Below, piece by piece: positions 25,071 to 33,526 of a stretch of 64,000 nt of DNA. Below the pieces are notes generated by a model. It made no database searches. It worked only from the letters and a program-made list of their open reading frames with translations, and had not been told where the DNA came from. Each line of letters starts with the position of its first letter. The first letter of the stretch is position 1. The position numbers were made by a program, and so were the translations under genes. This DNA is from Polyangium jinanense (lineage in GTDB: Bacteria > Myxococcota > Polyangia > Polyangiales > Polyangiaceae), in NCBI RefSeq assembly GCF_028435365.1, contig NZ_JAGTJJ010000015.1, positions 62,001 through 126,000 on the forward strand, given 5' to 3'.

Positions 25071-26912
25071 ATGGAACGCAAGACCAAGGCCAGAGCGGCT
25101 ACCGGCGTTTATCTCGTCCTCGTCGCGGCGATCCTCGTCGTCGTGAACGTCATCGCGTTCATCCAGAACAAGCGCGTCGACGTGACGAAGAACGAGCGGT
25201 TCACCCTGTCGAAGGGCTCGGCGCGCCTCGTCTCCGAGGGCCTCAAGCAAGACCTGCAGGTCGACGTCTACGTGACGCGCGGCGGCCCCAAGCAGGAGGC
25301 CTTCATCCAGGATCTCGTCGACCTGATGAACGAGTACGAGCGCGGCTCGAACGGCAAGTTCAAGTACACGCTCATCGAGCCGAAGACCGAGGAGCAGCGC
25401 ACGGCCGCGAAGGAAGCGGGCCTGCAGGAAGCGGCCTTCGGTGAGGGCAGCGAGACGGGCCAGGATCAGGCCACGATCACGCGCGGCTTCATGGGCATCG
25501 CCTTCAAGTACGGCAGCGAAAAAGAGGCGATCCCGATACTGTCCGCGGATCAGTCGCAGGGCCTCGAATTCTGGATCACCAACAAGATCCGGGAGCTCCG
25601 CGACCGCGCCGACAACGTCTACCAGAAGTACGGCGTCATCACGGGCAAGGACGAGATCAAGCTGACCGACACGAACCTCGTGGCGGCGCAGCCCGGCCGC
25701 GGCGGCGGCCCCTCGATGAAGGGGATCCTCGACCAGGCGCTGCCCTTCTACAAGATCGAGGAAGTCGACCTGCAGAACGGCGACGCCGAGATCAACAAGG
25801 AGCTCGCGGGCATCATCATCACGCAGCCCGCCAAGGACTACACGGAGAAGGAGCTCCGCCGCATCGATCAGTTCCTCATGGAGGGGAACAAGTCGGTCGT
25901 GGTGATCGCGGGCGCCGTGAACCTCAAGGCTTCCGACGCGGCGATGAAGGCCGAGCTGAACCTCCATGGCCTGGACAAACTGCTCGACGGCTACGGCGTC
26001 GAGATGAAGAAGGAAGCGATCATGGACTGGGGTCGTCCCGTCCGTATCGCGGTCCCGACGCAGACCGGCCAGGTCATCGGCATCATTGGCTACGGCATGG
26101 CGCACGCGCAGCACGTCGACGGCCTCAGCGAGGCCGAGCAGACGCTCGACTCGTCGTTCGCCGGCTTCTTCCGCATCGAGGAGCTCGCGTTCCCCTTCCC
26201 CTCGACGCTCGTCCCGCACCCGGAGAAGCAGCCGGGCGCGCAGATGAAGGTGGTCGCTCGCTCCACGCCGCGCACCACGATCGACACCTCCGACGCGATC
26301 GACCTCAAGTTCTCCGCGCAGGCCAAGCCCAAGGGCGAGTACGGCCAGCGCGCGATGGCCGTCGCGCTCGAGGGCAAGATCAAGAGCGCGTTCGGCGGCG
26401 CGGGTGAGGGCATCGAGACGCCGGCCGAGTCGAAAGACAAGAGCCGCCTGCTCGTGATCAGCGCCTCGCAGTTCCTCGCGAACCCCTACGCGCGCTCGGG
26501 CAACGCGCCCCCGATGCCTCCGCAGATGATGATGATGGGCGGCATGGGCGGCGACGAGGATCTGCAGATGCTCTCGATGCCGTACGCCCAGAACTACCTG
26601 ACGGCGACGATCCTCGCGTTCAAGAACGTCCTCGACTGGATGAGCGGCGACTCCGATCTCATCGCGACGAGCGCGAAGCTCCTCCAGGAGCCGAAGCTCA
26701 CGTACGCGAACATCGAGGCGCCGAAGATCGACGCGACGGACGACGAGGCGACGGCGACGAAGAAGGCCGAGGACTATCGCCTCGAGCGCAAGAAGACGCA
26801 GACGCGGGTGCAGTGGTCGCTCACGCTCTTCGGACCCTTGCTCTTCGCGGCGTTCGGCCTCTTCCGCTGGTGGCGGCGTGAGAACGCGCGGGGTTCCATC
26901 CGACTCGACTGA
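25071..26912 (+). CDS. GldG-like ABC-associated membrane protein
   Basis: 613 residues. One N-terminal membrane helix (VYLVLVAAILVVVNVIAFI), a large soluble domain beginning VDVTKNERFTLSKGSARL that matches GldG/ABC-type uncharacterised transport proteins, and one C-terminal helix (LTLFGPLLFAAFGLF) followed by WWRREN. In Flavobacterium, GldA, GldF and GldG form an ABC system needed for gliding; in other phyla the same trio with a DUF4340 partner is widespread and of unknown role. The central loop has a Met-rich stretch (PPQMMMMGGMGG). It lies between the permease and DUF4340 genes with short gaps. Confidence 0.85.
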   Translation: MERKTKARAATGVYLVLVAAILVVVNVIAFIQNKRVDVTKNERFTLSKGSARLVSEGLKQDLQVDVYVTRGGPKQEAFIQDLVDLMNEYERGSNGKFKYTLIEPKTEEQRTAAKEAGLQEAAFGEGSETGQDQATITRGFMGIAFKYGSEKEAIPILSADQSQGLEFWITNKIRELRDRADNVYQKYGVITGKDEIKLTDTNLVAAQPGRGGGPSMKGILDQALPFYKIEEVDLQNGDAEINKELAGIIITQPAKDYTEKELRRIDQFLMEGNKSVVVIAGAVNLKASDAAMKAELNLHGLDKLLDGYGVEMKKEAIMDWGRPVRIAVPTQTGQVIGIIGYGMAHAQHVDGLSEAEQTLDSSFAGFFRIEELAFPFPSTLVPHPEKQPGAQMKVVARSTPRTTIDTSDAIDLKFSAQAKPKGEYGQRAMAVALEGKIKSAFGGAGEGIETPAESKDKSRLLVISASQFLANPYARSGNAPPMPPQMMMMGGMGGDEDLQMLSMPYAQNYLTATILAFKNVLDWMSGDSDLIATSAKLLQEPKLTYANIEAPKIDATDDEATATKKAEDYRLERKKTQTRVQWSLTLFGPLLFAAFGLFRWWRRENARGSIRLD

Positions 26913-26933
26913 CGACGAAGACGAAGGAGACCC

Positions 26934-28007
26934 ATGAAGACCGAGCACAAGATCTACGTGGCGATCGGCGTCCTCGCGGCCCTCGGCGGCGGCCTCTACG
27001 CCACGAGGCAGACGAAGCAGAAGGAGATGTCGGCCCACTCCGCGACCGCGGCGACGGCCGACTTCCCGACGCTTGCCCCCTCGAAGGACGACGTCGAAGC
27101 GATCACCAAGATCGAGATCAAGAACGCCGACAAATCCAGCGTCACGCTGGAGAAGAAGGGCGACGCATGGGAGCTCGTGGCCCCCGTGTCCGCCAAGGCG
27201 AACGCATCGAACGTGCGGTCGCTCCTCGACAACTTGAAGGAGATCAAGGTCAAGGAGAGCATCGACCGCGGCACGGGCACCTACAAGCAGTACGAGCTCG
27301 ACGACGAGAAGGGCGTCCACGTCCTCGCCTACAAGGGCGACGGCAAGATCTTCGACGCCTACTTCGGCAAGAGCGGCTCTCGCGGCCAGCTCGCGCGCGT
27401 CGGCGGCAAGGACGGCGTGTGGGTGGTCGGCGGCTACTCGAACTTCCTCTACACGCGTGAGGTCAAGAACTGGCGCGAGACGTCGATCCTCAAGTTCGAG
27501 GACGCGAACGTGATCCAGGTGTCCGTGACCAACGCGAACGGCCAGTTCAGCTTCTCGAAGAACGACGAGAAGTGGTCCGGGTCCTTCGCGCCACGCGACA
27601 AAGACAAGAAGCTCGAGAAGCCCATCAAGAAATGGGAAAAATTCGACGAGGCCAAGGTCAAGGACATGCTGCGCGCATACAAGTCCCTGACGGCCGAGGA
27701 TTTCGGTGACGAGAAATCGGACGCCGGCCTCGACGCGGCCGAGACGAACGGCGGCGTGGTCCAGATCAAGCTCAAGGACAACGCCGGCGACATCACGGTC
27801 AAGGTCGGCAAGACGAGCAAGGGATCGAGCCGCTTCGCCCAGAAAGAGGGCGGGGACGGCACGGTCTATGTGATCTCGTCGTGGTCCGGTGACTGGGCCG
27901 CGGCGGATCGCGCCAAGTTCGAGAAGTCCGACAAGAAGGACGAAAAGAAGGACGAGCACGCGGGGGACGACGGCCACGGCCACGACGCGCCCCCCGAGCT
28001 CGAGTGA
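26934..28007 (+). CDS. DUF4340 protein of the GldAFG-like operon
   Basis: 357 residues. An N-terminal membrane anchor (IYVAIGVLAALGGGLYA) precedes a beta-rich DUF4340-type domain with tandem units such as ITKIEIKNADKSSVTLEKK and WELVAPVSAKANASNV, and a Lys/Asp/His-rich C-terminus (HAGDDGHGHDAPPELE) that could bind metal loosely. DUF4340 proteins are regularly the last gene after GldA/F/G-like ABC genes. The protein is probably periplasmic and may gate or present substrate to the transporter (inference). GAAGGAGA precedes the ATG, and an intrinsic terminator follows 35 bp after the stop. Confidence 0.85.
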   Translation: MKTEHKIYVAIGVLAALGGGLYATRQTKQKEMSAHSATAATADFPTLAPSKDDVEAITKIEIKNADKSSVTLEKKGDAWELVAPVSAKANASNVRSLLDNLKEIKVKESIDRGTGTYKQYELDDEKGVHVLAYKGDGKIFDAYFGKSGSRGQLARVGGKDGVWVVGGYSNFLYTREVKNWRETSILKFEDANVIQVSVTNANGQFSFSKNDEKWSGSFAPRDKDKKLEKPIKKWEKFDEAKVKDMLRAYKSLTAEDFGDEKSDAGLDAAETNGGVVQIKLKDNAGDITVKVGKTSKGSSRFAQKEGGDGTVYVISSWSGDWAAADRAKFEKSDKKDEKKDEHAGDDGHGHDAPPELE

Positions 28008-28042
28008 CCCGGCGCCTGTAGGCCCAGGACACACGAAACGCA

Positions 28043-28079
28043 CGAAGGCCCCCTCCCCCAAGGGGGCCTTCGGCTTTTG
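28043..28079 (+). terminator. Intrinsic terminator of the Gld-like operon
   Basis: A perfect 12-bp stem CGAAGGCCCCCT (28043-28054) with AGGGGGCCTTCG (28061-28072), a 6-base loop, then GCTTTTG. It lies 35 bp after the DUF4340 stop and about 50 bp before pheT. Confidence 0.85.
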
Positions 28080-28131
28080 TCGACCGAGAACGCTTGAATC
28101 TTGGGGGCATGCGTTTTAGGCCGCAGGGGTC

Positions 28132-30600
28132 ATGAAAGCCTCTTACCGCTGGATTCGCGAGCTCATCCCCGGTCTCGATGCTTCGCCCGAGGAGATCGGG
28201 CGGCGTCTGACGCACGCCGGGATCGAGGTCGAGGCGATCACCGAGTTCGGCGAGGGCACGAAGACGCTCGTCGTGGCCGAGGTGCTCGCCGCCGAGCCGC
28301 ACCCGTCGCGGGCGAAGCTCAAGCTCGTCACGATCAACCGCGGCGGCGCCGAGCAGCGCATCGTCTGCGGCGCGCCGAACGTGCCCGAGCCGGGCGGCCT
28401 CGTGGCCTTCGCGCCCCTCGGCGCGCACCTGCCGGCCGTGAACATGACGCTCACGCCGCGCGAGATCGGCGGCATCGTGAGCGAGGGCATGCTCTGCTCC
28501 GAGCGCGAGCTCGGGCTCTCGGCGGTCGCGAGCAAGGAAGAGGACGCGGGGATCCTGATCCTGCCGAAAGGCCTCGCCGCACCCGGCACGCCGCTGCGCG
28601 AGGCGATGCCCGAGGTGCACGATTACATCCTCCACCTTGGTTTGACCCCCAACCGTCCGGACGCGCTCGGCCACATCGGCATCGCCCGCGAGGTCGCGGC
28701 GCTGTTCAACCTGCCGTGGAAGCGGCCGACACCGAAGGCGCCCGCGCGGTTCGCCGAAGGCGAGACGGTGTCGCGCCACGTGTCCGTGCGGATCGACGAC
28801 ACCGAGCGTTGCCCGCGGTACGGCGCGGGCCTCGTGCTCGGCGTGACGATCGGTCCCTCGCCCACGTGGCTGCGCTACCGGCTGGAGAGCCTGGGCGTTC
28901 GTTCGATCTCGAACGTCGTCGACGTGACGAACCTCGTGCTGCTCGAGTACGGGCAGCCGATGCACGCGTTCGATCTGAACGACGTGCGCGGCGGCCAGAT
29001 CATCGTGCGCCGAGCCACGCCGGGCGAGCCGCTCAAGACGCTCGATGGTGAGGCGCGCAAGCTCGACGTGGACGACCTCGTCATCGCGGACGCCGAGGGG
29101 CCGACCGCGCTCGCGGGCATCATGGGCGGCGCGAACAGCGAGATCCACGCGAACACCACGCGTGTGCTCCTCGAATGCGCCTACTTCGCGCCACGCGGCG
29201 TGCGGCGCACCGCGCGCCGACACGGCATGCACACCGAGTCGAGCCATCGCTTCGAGCGCGGCGTCGATCACGGATCGCTCGAAGACGCCCTCGCCTACGC
29301 GACGACGCTGCTCACAGAGCTCGCGGGCGGCGCGGCGGCACGCGAGCCGATCCTCGCAGGCGCGAAGATCCCGGCGCGCGAGCCCGTGCGCCTGCGCGCC
29401 GCGCGCATGAACGCGCTGCTCGGCACGGACGTCCCGCTCCCCGAGGCGACGGACATCCTCACGCGTCTCGGCTTCGAGGTCCGCGGCACGCACGGCGAAG
29501 GCGAACAAGCGTACGCCGACGTCATCCCGCCCTCGCACCGGCCCGACATCGCCGGCGAGGCGGATCTCGTCGAGGAGGTCGTGCGCGTGCGTGGCCTCGG
29601 CACCGTGCCGACGGTGCTCCCGGCCCTGCGCCCGCAGCCTCCGCGCCACGCCTTCGACCTCTCGCTCCGCGTGCGCGGCGCGGCCGTCTCCGTCGGTTTG
29701 TCGGAGGCGATCACGTACGGCTTCGTTTCTCCCGAGGAGATCGAGGCGCTCGGCCTGCCGCCCGCGCCGTTCCGCCTCTTGAACCCGCTCACGCAGGACC
29801 GCGCCGTGATGCGCACGTCGCTGCTCCCGGGCCTGCTCGAAGCGGTGCGACGCGCCCGCAGGCACGGCGTGCCCGACGCCCGGCTCTTCACGGTCGGCGC
29901 GCGGTTCCTCGCCGATCCCGCGCGCGCGCCGCTCGCCGACGAGGCTCCCTCGTTCGCCGCAGTGCTCGCCGGGTACCGTCGCTCGCCGCTGCAAAAGCCG
30001 GTCGAGGTCGACGTGTACGACGCAAAGGGCGTGGCCCTCGAGATCGTCGAGCGCGTCACCCACGAGAAGGCCGAGGTCGCGCACCAGCCCGAGGCGACCC
30101 GCGCGCCGTACCTGCACCCGCGCGCCGCGGGGCACGTCCTCGTGAAGGGCCGCGTCGTGGGCGCGTTCGGTGTCCTGCACCCCGACGTCGTCGACAAGCT
30201 CGACCTCGGCGGCTCCGCGGTCGTCGTCGAGCTCGATCTCCGCGCCCTCGCCGAGGTCGGCGCTGCGCGCCCGCAGTACCGCCCGATCCCGACCCTGCCC
30301 GCGGCGACGCGCGACATCGCGCTCGTCGTCTCCGACGAGGTCGAGGCCGGCGCGGTCGGCGCGGCCATCCGCGAGGCCGGCGGCGACCTTTGCGAGTCGG
30401 TGGAGGTCTTCGACCTCTTCCGCGGCGGCAGCATCCCCGCGGGCCATCGCTCCCTCGCCTTCCACGTCATCTACCGCGACCCGCGCGCCGCCACCGACCC
30501 CGAGAAGGCCCGCACGCTCACCGACGAGGAAGTCGACCGGCGGCACAAGTCCGTCGTCGAGACCGTCCACGCCCGCTTCGGCGCCACGCTCCGCGCCTGA
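28132..30600 (+). CDS. pheT: Phenylalanine-tRNA ligase beta subunit
   Basis: 822 residues, full length. Domains in order: an EMAP/tRNA-binding fold (AEVLAAEPHPSRAKLKL, IVCGAPNV), B3/B4 region (HLGLTPNRPDALGH), editing site, B5, the catalytic-like core (YGFVSPEEIEALGL) and the C-terminal anticodon-binding FDX-ACB domain (PTLPAATRDIALVVSDEV). It charges tRNA-Phe as an alpha2-beta2 enzyme. In most bacteria pheS lies directly upstream; here the upstream gene is the terminated Gld-like operon and no pheS is in the window. The start ATG has GCAGGGG a few bases before it. Confidence 0.96.
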   Translation: MKASYRWIRELIPGLDASPEEIGRRLTHAGIEVEAITEFGEGTKTLVVAEVLAAEPHPSRAKLKLVTINRGGAEQRIVCGAPNVPEPGGLVAFAPLGAHLPAVNMTLTPREIGGIVSEGMLCSERELGLSAVASKEEDAGILILPKGLAAPGTPLREAMPEVHDYILHLGLTPNRPDALGHIGIAREVAALFNLPWKRPTPKAPARFAEGETVSRHVSVRIDDTERCPRYGAGLVLGVTIGPSPTWLRYRLESLGVRSISNVVDVTNLVLLEYGQPMHAFDLNDVRGGQIIVRRATPGEPLKTLDGEARKLDVDDLVIADAEGPTALAGIMGGANSEIHANTTRVLLECAYFAPRGVRRTARRHGMHTESSHRFERGVDHGSLEDALAYATTLLTELAGGAAAREPILAGAKIPAREPVRLRAARMNALLGTDVPLPEATDILTRLGFEVRGTHGEGEQAYADVIPPSHRPDIAGEADLVEEVVRVRGLGTVPTVLPALRPQPPRHAFDLSLRVRGAAVSVGLSEAITYGFVSPEEIEALGLPPAPFRLLNPLTQDRAVMRTSLLPGLLEAVRRARRHGVPDARLFTVGARFLADPARAPLADEAPSFAAVLAGYRRSPLQKPVEVDVYDAKGVALEIVERVTHEKAEVAHQPEATRAPYLHPRAAGHVLVKGRVVGAFGVLHPDVVDKLDLGGSAVVVELDLRALAEVGAARPQYRPIPTLPAATRDIALVVSDEVEAGAVGAAIREAGGDLCESVEVFDLFRGGSIPAGHRSLAFHVIYRDPRAATDPEKARTLTDEEVDRRHKSVVETVHARFGATLRA

Positions 30601-30860
30601 GCTCCGTCCCTTCGCCGTGCAGAATGTCCACAAAATTCCTCCCCCGCTGCGGAGACGGACACCCGTTCGCGTGCGGTCGTAGCGTGCGCGCCCTCTCCAC
30701 GAGGGTTCGCGGCGCGAACGATTGACGGGCTCGGTCCAGCCGGAAAAGACTGAAATTTCCTATCGGGGCCCGCGAGCGCTCGCGTCGAACCCGGCCCTTC
30801 CATCCTCGCGAGCGCTCTCCGGTCCCTGTTCGACCCCTCTAGGACGGCACGGAGCGGACC

Positions 30861-33143
30861 ATGGCTGAGACCCGCATCACCGGTAAACACCTTCGGGCAG
30901 GGCTCGTATGGCTCGGCGTCGCGAGCGCCTTCGCGCCGGCGGTGGCGCACGCGCAGCCTTACGTGTTCGACACAAACGAGACCACGTTCGACACGACGTA
31001 CGAGCAGACCCTCATCAGCCTGAGCGGCACGATCAAAAACCGCTCGGGCCAGGCCATCTCGGGCGCCACCGTAACCGTCCTCGCCTGGGGCGACGGCGTG
31101 GCGAACGCGAACAAGACGGCGACCACGAACGCGTCCGGCGGCTTCACGATCACGGGCCTCAAGCGCCGGAACGTTCTGCTCAAGATCACCGCCTCCGGCC
31201 ATTACAGCGAGATCGTCCCCGTCGACCTGCACCGGCCGACGAGCGAGACGATCACGAGCACCGGCACGATCTCCATGAACCCGACGAAGACGGGCCGTGT
31301 GCGCCTGATCTTCGGCGGCGACACCATGATGGGCCGCCGCTTCACGGACCTCGACGCCGACGGCGTCGAAGGCGAGGCAGGTGACCTCATCCGGCCCGCG
31401 AGCCGCGCCGCCGACGCGCAGGCCCTCTACACGTACGTGCGCGACGCCCTCGCCTCCGCGGACTACACGGTCGTCAACCTCGAGTCCCCGGTCACCTCGG
31501 ACACCACCACCCCGCATCCGTACAAGGACTACACGTTCTTCTCGTACCCCGAGACGCTCGCGGGCCTCACGTACGCGGGCATCGACGGCGTCAGCCTCGC
31601 GAACAACCACATCTTCGACTACCTCACGACCGGCGTGACCGACTCAATGCTCCACGTCTCGAACGCGGGGCTCGACTGGTGCGGCGTGGGCTCGAACGAG
31701 ACGAACGCCGAGGGCACCACGATCTTCCGCACGTTCAACAGCGTGCCGCTCTCGCTGCTCGGCTTCAGCGAGCTCGTCTCCGACGGATCGGCGGAGCTCG
31801 ACTACCTGCTCGTCGCGCGCGATCCGGAAAAGGCCGGCGCGCTCGAAGCGTCGTCCACGAACATGAACACGTTCATCGACGACGAGACGCCGGAGCGCTT
31901 CGCGATCCCCATGATCCACGGCGGCGTGGAGTACAGCGAGTTCCCGTCGAACTCGATGCGCTCGAAGTTCATCTCGCTCGCGAACCGGGGCGCAGGGATC
32001 GTCGTCGCCCACCACACGCACACGGCGCAGGGCATCGGCCTCGTGAACGTGGGCGGGACGCCGAAGTTCGTGCTGATGTCCCTCGGCAACTTCGTCTTCG
32101 ATCAGGACGTCCACGAGACGTTCCAGTCCTTGCTCGCAGTCGCGGACGTCGACGTGCTCGCGGGCGGCGGCTTCGACGTCGCGCGGCTGGATCTCATCCC
32201 GATCAGCATCGAGGGCTACGTGCCGAAGCTCGTCGCGGGCGATGGGCTCGCGCGGATGGGTCGGCATTTCGGGCACCTGTCGACGTACCTGCCGAAGAGT
32301 CCGGCCGGCCAGAACATCGCGGACGGGCTCTCGGGCGCGGTCGTGTTCCCCGCAGGGCACCGCATCGTCGCGCTTCGATCGGCCTCGCAGTACACGACGA
32401 CGACGACGAACCAGGCGCTGAACGCGGCCGTGACGAGCCAGGCGACCGGGCCCATCGCGTTCACGCGAAGTGCGCCTTCAGACTCGCTCTCGTACGTGAA
32501 GTCGAGTGCAAGCGCGACGGTCGAATGGGGCCGCGAGCTGCTCATCAACGGGGATTTCGAGGACCTCGACGTGGACGGCGATTTCAGCGAGGGGCAAGCG
32601 TGGGACCAGAGCACGGTCCGCTACGTGGAAAACAGCGTCGTGCGCAGCGGGATGGGCGCGCTCGTGATGCTCCGGAACTCATCGAACTCGTCGGAGATCA
32701 CGGTCTACAACAACAACCGCGTCTCCTTTCCCGGCGGCTCGAAGCTGACGATCACGGGCTTCATCCGCGGCGATAACGCAGGCCCCTTCACGCTCACGAC
32801 GCGCATGTACAGCGACAGCGGCGCGATCGTGAGCACGACCGATTCGTACACGAAGGCCGCAAGCACATACGGCTGGACGCAGTTCGTCGTGAACGTCACG
32901 GCCGCCTCGAACGCGACGAGCGCGCGCTTCTACTTCCGGACGTCGCCGCCGGCGATGGGCGAGGCGCGCATCTTCATCGACGACTTCAGCCTCATCCGCT
33001 GGGAGAAGAGCTCGATCTACGCCTTGAACGGCTTCGAGATCCCCGCGCCGAACAACTGGAGCCACGTGCGCTTCACGAACGTCGCCTCAGGCGTCTCCTC
33101 GCTCGGCATCACGCTCGGGCACCGCACCTTCAGCGCGCTCTAA
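30861..33143 (+). CDS. Secreted CapA-type (PGA_cap) metallophosphatase-like protein
   Basis: 760 residues. A signal peptide ends near AVAHAQ. Residues about 40-135 form a carboxypeptidase-regulatory-like beta sandwich (SGQAISGATVTV). The core at about 150-480 is a CapA/PGA_cap domain with metallophosphoesterase-like motifs GGDTMMGRR, NLESPVTS, SLANNHIFDY, IHGGVEY and AHHTHTAQG. The C-terminal 200 residues look like a carbohydrate-binding beta sandwich (NGDFEDLDVDGDFSEG, FFI-type strands). CapA-family proteins act in poly-gamma-glutamate or exopolysaccharide export, but secreted versions outside capsule loci are not well understood. It stands alone, with a repeat element starting 5 bp after its stop. 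Confidence 0.82.
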   Translation: MAETRITGKHLRAGLVWLGVASAFAPAVAHAQPYVFDTNETTFDTTYEQTLISLSGTIKNRSGQAISGATVTVLAWGDGVANANKTATTNASGGFTITGLKRRNVLLKITASGHYSEIVPVDLHRPTSETITSTGTISMNPTKTGRVRLIFGGDTMMGRRFTDLDADGVEGEAGDLIRPASRAADAQALYTYVRDALASADYTVVNLESPVTSDTTTPHPYKDYTFFSYPETLAGLTYAGIDGVSLANNHIFDYLTTGVTDSMLHVSNAGLDWCGVGSNETNAEGTTIFRTFNSVPLSLLGFSELVSDGSAELDYLLVARDPEKAGALEASSTNMNTFIDDETPERFAIPMIHGGVEYSEFPSNSMRSKFISLANRGAGIVVAHHTHTAQGIGLVNVGGTPKFVLMSLGNFVFDQDVHETFQSLLAVADVDVLAGGGFDVARLDLIPISIEGYVPKLVAGDGLARMGRHFGHLSTYLPKSPAGQNIADGLSGAVVFPAGHRIVALRSASQYTTTTTNQALNAAVTSQATGPIAFTRSAPSDSLSYVKSSASATVEWGRELLINGDFEDLDVDGDFSEGQAWDQSTVRYVENSVVRSGMGALVMLRNSSNSSEITVYNNNRVSFPGGSKLTITGFIRGDNAGPFTLTTRMYSDSGAIVSTTDSYTKAASTYGWTQFVVNVTAASNATSARFYFRTSPPAMGEARIFIDDFSLIRWEKSSIYALNGFEIPAPNNWSHVRFTNVASGVSSLGITLGHRTFSAL

Positions 33144-33148
33144 TCGAA

Positions 33149-33509
33149 AGCCGCCGCGCCGGGGCGCTGCCCCGGACCCCGGCAGGGGGCTGTCCGCCCC
33201 CTGCACCCCGGACCAGGCACGGCCTGGACCGAAGGCCGAGAAACCGCGCGATGCGCGGTTTCTCGGACGGGCCCGTGGCAAGACCACGAACCACGTTGCC
33301 AACCAAGACGGCAGCGCTGTCCCCCTCGTCGAGCAGACACGTCAATGCTGCGGTTTTGACTGGCAGGCCCGTCGCCGGTCTTGCCTCGGCCTGTTCGATG
33401 AACTGCGCGTTGCGCAGTTCATCGACCCCGGGTCCAGCCCCTGGCTGGTCCGGGTCCAGGGGCGGACAGCCCCTGGTGGGGCCTGGGGCAACGCCCCAGC
33501 GCAGCGGCT
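33149..33509. repeat. Inverted hairpin-rich intergenic element, copy A
   Basis: A bipartite inverted element filling the gap between convergent capA-like and helicase genes. The right half contains the palindrome CGATGAACTGCGC (33396-33408), GTT, and its complement (33412-33424), followed by GGTCC/GGGGCGGACAGCCCC/GGGGCAACGCCCC hairpins. The left half is the same unit in reverse, with the palindrome GAGAAACCGCGC, GAT and its complement (33238-33264). A spacer of about 130 bp lies between. Copy B at 45890-46170 is homologous over both halves and over the ends of the spacer. There is no ORF inside. Confidence 0.85.
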
Positions 33510-33526
33510 CCCCGATGAGCCGGACC

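Noticed and set aside
24969..28061. 1030-codon minus-strand frame opposite the Gld-like operon
   Set aside because: Shadow of GC codon bias; the plus strand has recognisable proteins with ribosome sites.
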